From assembly GCA_027011025.1 (NCBI GenBank), contig JALVAU010000419.1, positions 1 to 6,077 of the forward strand: a stretch of 6,077 bases of DNA, read 5' to 3'. The position numbers and the translations under genes are program-made. Positions 1 through 5,626 of the stretch are shown here, piece by piece; positions within the stretch are counted from its first letter, which is position 1; each line of letters starts with the position of its first letter. The stretch is from Campylobacteraceae bacterium (lineage in GTDB: Bacteria; Campylobacterota; Campylobacteria; Campylobacterales; Sulfurospirillaceae). The notes beneath the pieces are model-generated. The model made no database searches. It saw only the letters and a list, made by a program, of their open reading frames with translations, and was not told where the DNA came from.

Positions 1-156
1 TGCATATACAATCCCTAGGACGATACCAATAATAAGCGGACTAATAGCCAAATGCTTAAATACGGCAAAATCACCTAGATAAGTGGCACTCATAGCAAAA
101 AGCGCGACAAACAGTATGCCACTTAGCGTGTTGCTTCTGTTTTCTTTGTTAAACAT
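1..156 (-). CDS. yeiH: YeiH-family (UPF0324) putative sulfate/sulfite exporter, N-terminal fragment
   Basis: Partial gene: the 52 N-terminal codons are present and the rest lies beyond base 1. The peptide starts MFNKENRSNT and continues into a hydrophobic segment (about residues 12-27), then a second one around ISPLIIGIVLGIVYA at residues 38-52. The phrase SPLIIGIVLG after a short loop is typical of the first two membrane helices of the YeiH/UPF0324 family (Cons_hypoth698), inner-membrane proteins of about 330-350 residues annotated as putative sulfate exporters. The ATG at 156 is preceded by AAAAAGG (170-164), about 7 bases away, which supports this start. The gene is divergent from a LysR-type regulator with a gap of about 100 bases, the same arrangement as yeiE-yeiH in enterobacteria; regulation by that neighbour is therefore inferred. 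Substrate is not shown by the sequence. Family assignment is fairly sure, function much less so. Confidence 0.75.
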   Translation of the reverse strand, partial: MFNKENRSNTLSGILFVALFAMSATYLGDFAVFKHLAISPLIIGIVLGIVYA

Positions 157-181
157 ATATAAACCTTTTTAATTTTTGTGA

Positions 182-187
182 ATTATA
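182..187 (-). promoter_or_regulatory. candidate -10 box for the yeiH-like gene
   Basis: The minus strand reads TATAAT at 187-182, about 26 bases upstream of the yeiH-like ATG at 156, leaving a leader of roughly 18-20 bases that holds the ribosome binding site. There is no TG extension and no clear -35. A second possible box (TATAAC, 204-199) lies just upstream, so the choice is not firm. Confidence 0.35.
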
Positions 188-204
188 TAACTAATCTTGT
201 TATA
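186..204. promoter_or_regulatory. inverted repeat, candidate LysR operator
   Basis: TATAAC (186-191), a 7-base spacer, then GTTATA (199-204): a perfect 6-bp dyad centred at 195 between the divergent yeiH-like and lysR genes. LysR-type regulators commonly bind interrupted dyads with a spacer of this size in such intergenic regions. The site overlaps the candidate yeiH -10 and lies about 43 bases before the presumed lysR transcription start. The arms are all A/T except one pair, so chance occurrence is possible. Confidence 0.35.
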
Positions 205-222
205 AGTAAAATAAATTAATTT

Positions 223-231
223 TGATATAAT
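223..231 (+). promoter_or_regulatory. extended -10 promoter of the lysR gene
   Basis: TGATATAAT is a perfect extended -10 (TG, one base, TATAAT). Transcription would begin near 238, leaving about 22 bases of leader with AAGGA (248-252) before the ATG at 260. Its position overlaps the ATG at 230, so that upstream in-frame ATG would not be in the transcript, which decides the start of the regulator gene. No good -35 is seen at 17 bases. Confidence 0.55.
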
Positions 232-259
232 GATTAATATATTTTATAAGGAAAAGGTG

Positions 260-1138
260 ATGACACTCAAAGAGTTAAATATTTTCTATCATTTATGTGA
301 AGATTCTCATATCTCAAACTTAGCTAAAAAACTTGGCCTCACCCAATCTGCCATATCACTAGCCATAAAATCACTCGAAAAAAAGGTAGATGAGCAACTT
401 TTTGACAGGCTTGGCAAGAAGTTGGTATTAAATGAGAGAGGCAGATTTTTTAGACAAAAAACAGAGCCACACTTCATGGCTCTAAATGATGCTAAAAATT
501 TATTTAAAAATGACAAAATTTCGGGGATTTTAAAAATCACTTCAAGTAAAACTATAGGCGACTATATCACGCCTCAAATCATATTTGACTTTCTAAATTC
601 ACATCTACATGTAGAGATAAAAAAGGATATCCAAAACTCCAAAAACATCATAAATTTAGTAAAAAATTATGAAATTGACATGGGATTTATAGAGTCCGTT
701 TGTGACGACCCTGATATCATAAAAAAAGAGATAAAAAAAGATAGATTGGTAGTTGTCACAAGTGACAAAAGGCTAAAAAATAAAACTTGTTATATAGATG
801 AGTTACTGAATAAAAAATGGCTTTTAAGAGAGAAAGGTTCTGGCACGAGAGATATCTTTTTGAATTCTATCGGAGATACAGCCAAAGAGTTGAAGGTATT
901 TATGGAATTCAATGAATTTGAAGAGGCAAAAACTATACTTTTTAACAATCCTCAAACCATCACATGTCTCTCTAAATTTGTAGTAGAAAAAGAGTTGCAA
1001 AGAGAAGATCTTTTTGAAGTAACCCTAAAAAATCTTGAAATAGAGCGAAAACTCTACTTAATCTATCACAAAAATAAATATAAAAGCAAACTATTTGTTG
1101 AATTTGAAAATAGCTTAAGGGCACCTCTAATAACCTGA
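260..1138 (+). CDS. LysR-type transcriptional regulator (YeiE/CysB-like branch)
   Basis: A cytoplasmic DNA-binding regulator of 292 residues, the normal LysR length. Residues 1-60 form the winged helix-turn-helix: MTLKELNIFY opens it, the recognition region is HISNLAKKLGLTQSAISLAIKSLEK (about 17-41), followed by the wing LFDRLGKKLVLNERG. Residues from about 90 to the end are the effector-binding (periplasmic-binding-protein-like) domain, with ITSSKTIGDYITP (93-105), the inter-lobe stretch EIDMGFIE (138-145) and REKGSGTRD (190-198), a segment typical of the YeiE-like group in which it lines the ligand pocket. I chose the ATG at 260 because AAGGA (248-252) sits 7 bases upstream and a perfect -10 covers the longer in-frame start at 230. 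The gene is divergent from the yeiH-like gene, its likely target, and converges on the FNT gene with only 8 bases between stops. YeiE homologues have been linked to sulfite response; the ligand here is inferred. It could instead, or also, control the nitrite genes next door. Confidence 0.9.
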   Translation: MTLKELNIFYHLCEDSHISNLAKKLGLTQSAISLAIKSLEKKVDEQLFDRLGKKLVLNERGRFFRQKTEPHFMALNDAKNLFKNDKISGILKITSSKTIGDYITPQIIFDFLNSHLHVEIKKDIQNSKNIINLVKNYEIDMGFIESVCDDPDIIKKEIKKDRLVVVTSDKRLKNKTCYIDELLNKKWLLREKGSGTRDIFLNSIGDTAKELKVFMEFNEFEEAKTILFNNPQTITCLSKFVVEKELQREDLFEVTLKNLEIERKLYLIYHKNKYKSKLFVEFENSLRAPLIT

Positions 1139-1146
1139 TAAAGCCA

Positions 1147-1938
1147 CTAATCTTTTGCTTTATGGTGGGTTAGATACAAAGCTAAGCCTGTAAATATAAC
1201 TCCACCTGTTATATTGCCAAGGGTTACTGGTATTTCATTCCATAACCACCATTGAGTCATATTTACACCAGCTCCTAGCATCATGCCAGCGGGAATTACA
1301 AACATATTTACCACGGCATGCTCAAAACCTTGTGCAAAAAATGTCAATATCGGAAGCCACATAGCAAAGATTTTGCCTATGGTGGTTGTTGAAGTCAGAG
1401 CCATAACAACTCCCAATGTCACCATCCAATTACACAATATGGCTTTTGTAAATACGGTGAATATCCCATCTATGCCAAGATGTTCATATCCCACGGTTTT
1501 TGCAACTGCTATTTTTTTAATCAAATCAATAACTGCTGAAGACTCTACATGTCCAAATTTTGTTGTAGCTATTATAAAAAGTCCAGCATATAGTAAGCTA
1601 CCGATTAGATTGCCGATAAAAACCAAACTCCAATTTTCAATCATCTTTGCAAAACCAATCTTATTTTGGGCAAGTGAAGTTGGCAGCAGAGCAAAACTAC
1701 CAGTAACCAGCTCAAGTCCCAAAAGTACAATCATGACAAAACCTACAGGAAAAATCAATGCCCCTACTATAGGCAAGTGTGTCTGTGCCGTAGCAGTTAT
1801 CGCCAAAGTAGTAGCAAATCCCAAAAGTGCACCTGAAAGCGAACCTCTTATCAGCAGATCCTTTACACCTAAACTCGCTTTGTAAGAACCTGCTGCAATC
1901 ATCTGATCAACTACAAGTTCTGGTTTAACATAACTCAT
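1147..1938 (-). CDS. formate/nitrite transporter (FNT) family channel, probable nitrite importer
   Basis: Inner-membrane channel of 263 residues, the usual size for FocA/NirC-type pentameric channels with six helices per subunit. Family marks are visible in order: GSLSGALLGFA (32-42, first helix and slit), LELVTGSFALLP (75-86, the broken second helix and omega loop; many relatives have Asn where Ser81 is), AILCNWMVTLGV (166-177), GFEHAVVNMF (204-213) with the central pore His207, and IPVTLGNITGG (236-246) in the broken last helix. Start: ATG with AAGGGAG (1950-1944) 5 bases upstream. FNT proteins carry small monovalent anions (formate, nitrite, hydrosulfide) usually with a proton. Because the gene is divergent from a NirA-type reductase and shares its regulatory region, nitrite uptake for assimilation is the best inference; formate or hydrosulfide cannot be excluded from sequence. 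The gene converges on the LysR gene without a visible terminator. Confidence 0.92.
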   Translation of the reverse strand: MSYVKPELVVDQMIAAGSYKASLGVKDLLIRGSLSGALLGFATTLAITATAQTHLPIVGALIFPVGFVMIVLLGLELVTGSFALLPTSLAQNKIGFAKMIENWSLVFIGNLIGSLLYAGLFIIATTKFGHVESSAVIDLIKKIAVAKTVGYEHLGIDGIFTVFTKAILCNWMVTLGVVMALTSTTTIGKIFAMWLPILTFFAQGFEHAVVNMFVIPAGMMLGAGVNMTQWWLWNEIPVTLGNITGGVIFTGLALYLTHHKAKD

Positions 1939-1967
1939 CTTTTCTCCCTTAAGTTTTCATATTTTGA

Positions 1968-1976
1968 ATTATAGCA
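1968..1976 (-). promoter_or_regulatory. extended -10 promoter of the FNT gene
   Basis: The minus strand reads TGCTATAAT from 1976 to 1968, a perfect extended -10. Transcription would begin near 1961, giving a leader of about 23 bases with AAGGGAG (1950-1944) before the ATG at 1938. The sequence 17 bases upstream (AATAAA) is a poor -35, so an activator or the extended -10 itself may carry recognition. It is identical to the nirA -10 on the other strand. Confidence 0.6.
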
Positions 1977-2049
1977 GCAAATCTTTATAATTTATTCATA
2001 ATTTTGATTATAATTTAATCATATAAATGTTTAAATTATAATTTTATAT

Positions 2050-2058
2050 TGCTATAAT
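2050..2058 (+). promoter_or_regulatory. extended -10 promoter of nirA
   Basis: TGCTATAAT is a perfect extended -10. At a 17-base spacing lies TTTAAA (2030-2035), four of six matches to the -35 consensus. Transcription would start near 2065, with AAGG (2078-2081) placed 9 bases before the ATG at 2091. Confidence 0.6.
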
Positions 2059-2090
2059 TCATCAAATTTTATATTGCAAGGTCCTAAAAA

Positions 2091-4001
2091 ATGGAAAAAT
2101 TACAAATATCTTTTGAATCAAGAAATACAAAAATAAATAAAATAGAAAAGATGAAAAATAGCAAAAAGCCAATTGATGCGTATGAGAAGATTGAAGAGTA
2201 TGCAAAAAATGGTTACGACACTATTCCAAAAGAAGATAAGGAGTATTTTTTGAAGTGTTTTGGAATTTTTGACAAACCGGCAACTCCAAATGAATTTATG
2301 ATGAGAATTCGGATACCCGGGGGACACTTGAGTTGTGAACAAACAGTTGCACTTGGTGAAATTTCGAGAGACTTTGGAAGAGACTATATGGATCTGACGA
2401 CAAGAGCACAGATTGAGCTTCGATATATAAGCATAGAAAATATGCCAGCTATTTTAAAAAAGCTAGAGAGTGTTGGAGTCACATCATATCAAACAGGGGT
2501 AGATAATTTTAGAGGAATCGTCGCTGACCCTTTAGATAGCTTTGCTTTTGACAATATCATACCATCACAAAAAACATTACTTAAAATGCAAGAGAAGTTT
2601 TTATACGATGAAAAATGGATAAGTATGATTCCTAGAAAATTTAACACTTCTATTGTAGGTTCAATCTCAAATAGATGCAACGCTTTTGGTCATGATTGCT
2701 GTTTTGTTTTGGCACAAAAAGAGGGTTTTTATGGATACAACCTTTACATAGGTGGAAAAGTTGGCAAAATAGCAAAAAATGCAGATATCTTTCTAAAAAA
2801 TGAGGAGGAGATTTTACTTGCCTATGGTGCTTTGATAAATCTCTTTAAAAAGTATGGATTTAGAGACAATAGAAACAGAAACAGGCTTTTTTATCTCATA
2901 GAGAGTGTAGGTATCCAAGAGATGGCAAAAAGCATAAGAGAGTATTGTGGACACGACTTTGCAACAGCTGGCACTACTTTGACTAAACTAGACAATGAAG
3001 ATGCTGATCAAGGTAAAATGGCCTTAAAAGATGGCTCTTTTGCTTTTCATGTAACCATTCCTGCTGGTATATTTGGCGGTATTGATATGATAGAAGCAGC
3101 AAATATATCAAAAAAGTATGGTAGTGGAGATATAAGACTTGATATCGAGCAAAATCTATATATGATGAATATAAAAAAAGAGAATATTAAAGGTATCCAA
3201 GATGAGAGTTTTTTTACAAAATATAAACAATTAGGCTCTCCATATGCAAATCATCTTATAGCCTGTGCGGGTGAAAAGCACTGTAAATTTGGGGTAATTC
3301 CAAATAAATCAGATGCTTTAAATCTAGTACAATACCTAGAAGAAAACCTACCTCTTGAAAATGATGCAAAAATCAGAATATATTGGTCTGCCTGTGTCAA
3401 AGGATGCGGTTTGCACGATTTGGGGGACATTGGTTTTGAAGGATGTAAAGTCAAGGTAGATGGCATACAAGGGTATGGAGTTCATATTTTTATAGGTGGG
3501 AGAACCACTAGAAATGCCAAGATTGGTTATAGTGTTTTAAAATCTATCCCTTTGAAATTTGCTCATCTTTATGTCGAATCTTTAGTTTTGGAGTATAAAA
3601 AATTGCGATATAAAAATGAGAGTTTTGAAGATTTTAATCAAAGAGTTTTAAACCAATACTCCAAAGCTGCGATTGGCTTCATGATGACGCTAAAAACATA
3701 CCTGAAGAGAAAAAATATTGATATTGATATAGGTTTTAAAGAAAATATAAAAACAGGAAAAAATGAGAAATTTGAAATATTTGAAATCGGAAGAGTCCTG
3801 TATAAAGAAATTACAGGCGAGGAGGCATATCAGATTATCGATGTTTTTACCCCAAAATTTCCAAAAAAACTAGAGAAAATTGATACTAAAAAACAGGACA
3901 TTGATGATAATTTGGCTCAAATGGTAAATACAATGCTTAGAGAAAATAACCCAGCGATAGTTTTTAGTGAGTTAGTTGATTTTATCCAACTTAAGAATTG
4001 A
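2091..4001 (+). CDS. nirA: NirA-type ferredoxin-dependent nitrite (or sulfite) reductase, C-terminally extended
   Basis: Cytoplasmic siroheme/[4Fe-4S] enzyme of 636 residues that would reduce nitrite to ammonium with six electrons from ferredoxin. After a short Lys-rich N-terminus, INKIEKMK (15-22) and FMMRIRIPGG (69-78) match the start of ferredoxin-nitrite reductases. The first half has DLTTRAQIELRY (101-112, siroheme-binding Arg105/Arg111), the DNFRGIVADPLD stretch (138-149) and PRKFNTSIVGS (181-191, Lys183). The second half carries the cofactor ligands ACAGEKHC (Cys392, Cys398; C-x5-C) and SACVKGC (Cys435, Cys439; C-x3-C), then DIGFEGCKVK and YGVHIFIGG (462-470). All four cysteines are present, but the second motif lacks the usual Pro-Asn (GCPNxC). 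Typical NirA is about 510-565 residues and family resemblance ends near 540; residues about 541-636 are an extension I do not recognise, with FEIFEIGRVLYKEITGEEAY (561-580) inside. Start: AAGG 9 bases upstream. The divergent FNT channel favours nitrite over sulfite as substrate. Assimilation, rather than respiration, is inferred. Confidence 0.88.
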   Translation: MEKLQISFESRNTKINKIEKMKNSKKPIDAYEKIEEYAKNGYDTIPKEDKEYFLKCFGIFDKPATPNEFMMRIRIPGGHLSCEQTVALGEISRDFGRDYMDLTTRAQIELRYISIENMPAILKKLESVGVTSYQTGVDNFRGIVADPLDSFAFDNIIPSQKTLLKMQEKFLYDEKWISMIPRKFNTSIVGSISNRCNAFGHDCCFVLAQKEGFYGYNLYIGGKVGKIAKNADIFLKNEEEILLAYGALINLFKKYGFRDNRNRNRLFYLIESVGIQEMAKSIREYCGHDFATAGTTLTKLDNEDADQGKMALKDGSFAFHVTIPAGIFGGIDMIEAANISKKYGSGDIRLDIEQNLYMMNIKKENIKGIQDESFFTKYKQLGSPYANHLIACAGEKHCKFGVIPNKSDALNLVQYLEENLPLENDAKIRIYWSACVKGCGLHDLGDIGFEGCKVKVDGIQGYGVHIFIGGRTTRNAKIGYSVLKSIPLKFAHLYVESLVLEYKKLRYKNESFEDFNQRVLNQYSKAAIGFMMTLKTYLKRKNIDIDIGFKENIKTGKNEKFEIFEIGRVLYKEITGEEAYQIIDVFTPKFPKKLEKIDTKKQDIDDNLAQMVNTMLRENNPAIVFSELVDFIQLKN

Positions 4002-4005
4002 TGTT

Positions 4006-4025
4006 ATATAATGGCGCCAAAATAT
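4006..4025. promoter_or_regulatory. 20-bp palindrome around TGGCGCCA, possible operator
   Basis: ATAT-AA-TGGCGCCA-AA-ATAT, starting 5 bases after the nirA stop. The inner 8 bp are a perfect palindrome and the ATAT flanks continue the symmetry, with only the AA/AA pairs breaking it. Its left half overlaps a TATAAT (4007-4012). A GC block of this kind stands out in A/T-rich spacer DNA. It could be a repressor site for a promoter feeding the antiporter gene; it lacks a loop and T-run, so it is not a terminator. Confidence 0.3.
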
Positions 4026-4064
4026 CTTGATTTTTAATTAAAATAGAGGTTCTGTAAGCTTTTA

Positions 4065-4073
4065 TGGTAAAAT
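4065..4073 (+). promoter_or_regulatory. extended -10 promoter of the antiporter gene
   Basis: TGGTAAAAT fits an extended -10 (TG, one base, TAAAAT), placing transcription start near 4080 and AAGGA (4090-4094) just before the ATG at 4100. It covers the in-frame ATG at 4064, arguing against that longer start. No convincing -35 at 17 bases (AGAGGT). Confidence 0.4.
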
Positions 4074-4099
4074 TATACAAGAAGTATAAAAGGATAAAG

Positions 4100-5311
4100 A
4101 TGCAAATACTACTGATTATTGGCTTGATATTTGTGCTTGGCTCTTTTATGAAAGTGTTTGTACAAAATCTTGGAATTTTAAATGTTGTCGGATACTTGAT
4201 ACTTGGTGTTATTATCGGTCCAAGTGGCTTCAACCTTGTTCCAAAAGAGTTTATCCATGGAAGTAGTTTCATAATCGATATGTCCTTGTCACTTATCTCT
4301 GTTCTAGTTGGGGCAAACTTGAGATATGATATCTTAAAAGACATGCTAAGACAAATCTTTACAATTTCATTTTTTGAAGCCATCTTCACCTTTTTGTTTA
4401 TTAGTATCTCATTTTATGCTATGTTTGACCTTTTAAATTTTAGCTTCAACCATGAATACCGCATAATAGCAGCTATTCTCTTTGGCGGACTCGCAACTGC
4501 AACTGCTCCCGCTACGATACTAGCAGTTAGTCATGAGATAAAAGCAAAAGGAAAATTTAACTCATTTTTACTTGGAATTGTAGCGATGGATAATGCCTTT
4601 GCACTTATATTTTTTAGCTTTATTGTTATAATTTCCAAAACTTTTATAGACTCTAGCTCTATAGACACTCAACTGTTTATCAGCATAGTGAAAAATGTGC
4701 TATTTTCTGTCATCGTAGGTATTTTGGGCGCTTTTATTTCCGAGATTATTGATAGAGTTTTTAAAAAAAACCAAGGGGTTAAGACAACTTCTACTCTTGG
4801 GATGATATTTATAACTTTTAGTGTTAGTCAATATTTCTCCCTTGAGCCTTTATTGGCATCACTTGTGATGGGAATTGTGGCTTCTAACCTCTCGAAAAAC
4901 TTTTTCCTTGTAAAAAAAGAGTTTGACAATCACCTTAAAGACATCATTTTTTTACTCTTTTTTACAATTTCGGCTATGCATTTGAATATATCATTTTTAA
5001 CTCAAATGCCATTGGCAATCATCGCCTATGTACTCTTTAGAATAATCGGCAAAATTGTCGGAGTTTGGATTGGTTCAAAACTATCAAATGCAGATGACAA
5101 TATCGGCAAGCATCTCGGTATCGCACTTTTCCCACAAGCCGGTATAGCGATTGGGCTGGCTCTGTCTTTGCAAGATATGACTGACTTTGAGACAATTGCT
5201 CCGATAATACTAAACATCATCATAGCAACCACCCTAATCCACGAACTAATCGGCCCATTTTTAACAAAATTAATTTTAGTAAAATACGGCAAACATACAA
5301 AAAATAAATAA
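4100..5311 (+). CDS. cation:proton antiporter, membrane domain only (Na+/H+ exchanger / Kef-like fold)
   Basis: Inner-membrane protein of 403 residues with about 11-13 hydrophobic segments, matching the Na_H_Exchanger fold (PF00999, CPA superfamily), which swaps Na+ or K+ for protons. Visible marks: GYLILGVIIGPSG (31-43) in the first repeat, GGLATATAPATILAVSHE (129-146) with the unwound-helix TATAPA motif, AMDNA (162-166) at the ion-binding position, a basic helix FRIIGKIVG (313-321) with Arg314 and Lys318, and GIALFPQAGIAIGLA (340-354), then ELIGPFLTKL (382-391). Relatives usually have Asp-Asp at the ion site; here it is Asp164-Asn165. There is no C-terminal TrkA/RCK domain, so it is not a full KefB/KefC. 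The ATG at 4100 is chosen over 4064 because AAGGA lies 5 bases upstream and the protein then begins directly with a membrane helix; the extra 12 residues of the longer form are Lys-rich. The ion is not predictable. It follows nirA by 98 bases, probably as its own unit. Confidence 0.88.
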   Translation: MQILLIIGLIFVLGSFMKVFVQNLGILNVVGYLILGVIIGPSGFNLVPKEFIHGSSFIIDMSLSLISVLVGANLRYDILKDMLRQIFTISFFEAIFTFLFISISFYAMFDLLNFSFNHEYRIIAAILFGGLATATAPATILAVSHEIKAKGKFNSFLLGIVAMDNAFALIFFSFIVIISKTFIDSSSIDTQLFISIVKNVLFSVIVGILGAFISEIIDRVFKKNQGVKTTSTLGMIFITFSVSQYFSLEPLLASLVMGIVASNLSKNFFLVKKEFDNHLKDIIFLLFFTISAMHLNISFLTQMPLAIIAYVLFRIIGKIVGVWIGSKLSNADDNIGKHLGIALFPQAGIAIGLALSLQDMTDFETIAPIILNIIIATTLIHELIGPFLTKLILVKYGKHTKNK

Positions 5312-5615
5312 TAAAGAGAGAGGGTAAAAACCTCGCGTCTTGAAAAAAAATGATTTTTTGATAAAGGATCTGAAATGATAAAAGTTTTAAATTTGCTTTC
5401 CAATTTTGTATGGACTTTTCATCTCTCCAATATGAAACTGTTATACCAGGTTCTTCTCTAGCTGATTCAAAACCCAAAAATCCATCTTGTTGCGACACAA
5501 GCTCAACCATCCTTGCTGATATCTCATCGTACCCTCTGTCTTCATCAATCTTCATTGATGTAAAAATAACCGCGTAATACGGCGGTTTTGGTGTATCTAC
5601 AATGGTTTGTATCAT
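5220..5615 (-). CDS. ABM-type monooxygenase-like protein, C-terminal third replaced (probable pseudogene)
   Basis: Small cytoplasmic protein of the antibiotic biosynthesis monooxygenase (dimeric alpha/beta barrel) superfamily. Residues 1-75 look normal: PPYYAVIFTS (11-20, first strand), a helix around EISARMVELVSQQ (31-43), GFLGFESARE (45-54) and the ITVSYWRDEKSIQNWKAN segment ending at residue 75. Family members then continue with a helix of the type EHL-x-A-Q-x-x-GR-x-x-WY and a last strand, ending near 105 residues. Here the frame instead runs into LKLLSFQILYQ and a hydrophobic, Phe/Leu-rich tail to residue 131, which overlaps the 3' end of the antiporter gene antisense by 92 bases. No frame on this strand holds the missing part, so a deletion, not a frameshift, is likely, with the junction near 5390. 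Start: the ATG at 5615 has GGAG (5624-5621) a few bases upstream; the TTG at 5618 is a less likely start. It follows the rhodanese gene by 11 bases in one operon. The usual function of these proteins is poorly known; this copy is probably inactive. Confidence 0.7.
   Translation of the reverse strand: MIQTIVDTPKPPYYAVIFTSMKIDEDRGYDEISARMVELVSQQDGFLGFESAREEPGITVSYWRDEKSIQNWKANLKLLSFQILYQKIIFFQDARFLPSLFIIYFLYVCRILLKLILLKMGRLVRGLGWLL
5375..5461 (+). pseudogene. remnant start of a lost plus-strand gene (28 codons)
   Basis: AAAGGA (5363-5368) sits 6 bases before an ATG at 5375 and a short frame beginning MIKVLNLLSNF, closed by TAG at 5461. From about 5391 onward this frame is simply antisense to the ABM gene, so only the first five or six codons and the leader could be original. 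I read it as the 5' end of a former gene behind the antiporter, cut where the ABM gene was also cut. It may also be a chance site; the lost gene is not recognisable. Confidence 0.25.
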
Positions 5616-5626
5616 CAAAACTCCAA

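Larger units (their letters stand above)
1965..2061. repeat. 97-bp imperfect dyad covering both divergent promoters (FNT gene / nirA)
   Basis: The intergenic region is an interrupted inverted repeat centred exactly at base 2013. In one common register there are 12-bp perfect outer arms (TGAATTATAGCA 1965-1976 and TGCTATAATTCA 2050-2061), 10-bp arms (TTATAATTTA 1985-1994 and TAAATTATAA 2032-2041), CAT/ATG (1997-1999 and 2027-2029) and 6-bp inner arms (TGATTA 2005-2010 and TAATCA 2016-2021). By hand count 35 of 48 base pairs of positions match. The outer arms contain the extended -10 of each gene, so both promoters are mirror images. The central TGATTA-N5-TAATCA is equidistant (about 52 bases) from both presumed transcription starts and is a candidate operator. 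The high A/T content inflates chance matching, but not to this level or register. Confidence 0.6.

Noticed and set aside
1138..1163. ATAAAGC / GCTTTAT inverted repeat between the convergent LysR and FNT genes, as a shared terminator
   Set aside because: The 7-bp stem is A/T-rich, the loop is 12 bases and no T-run follows on either strand; it also lies partly inside the FNT coding end.
1283..1885. 200-codon open frame on the plus strand
   Set aside because: It is antisense to the clearly recognisable FNT gene, with no family resemblance and no ribosome site of its own.
2004..2021. FNR/CRP-type box in the FNT-nirA region
   Set aside because: The TTGAT and ATCA half-sites are too far apart for the N4 spacing of FNR; kept only as an unassigned palindrome.
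4032..4043. TTTTAATTAAAA perfect palindrome
   Set aside because: A/T only and expected by chance in this base composition; no supporting context.
5320..5334. GAGG-gtaaaaa-CCTC hairpin after the antiporter stop, as a terminator
   Set aside because: Only four pairs and followed by GCGTCTTG, not a T-run.
5345..5359. AAAAAATGATTTTTT palindrome
   Set aside because: Pure A/T homopolymer symmetry, with no stable GC stem; likely low-complexity spacer.
5026..5403. 125-codon minus-strand frame overlapping the antiporter 3' end
   Set aside because: Antisense to the antiporter for most of its length; checked as a possible frameshifted ABM C-terminus and it does not contain the expected segment.
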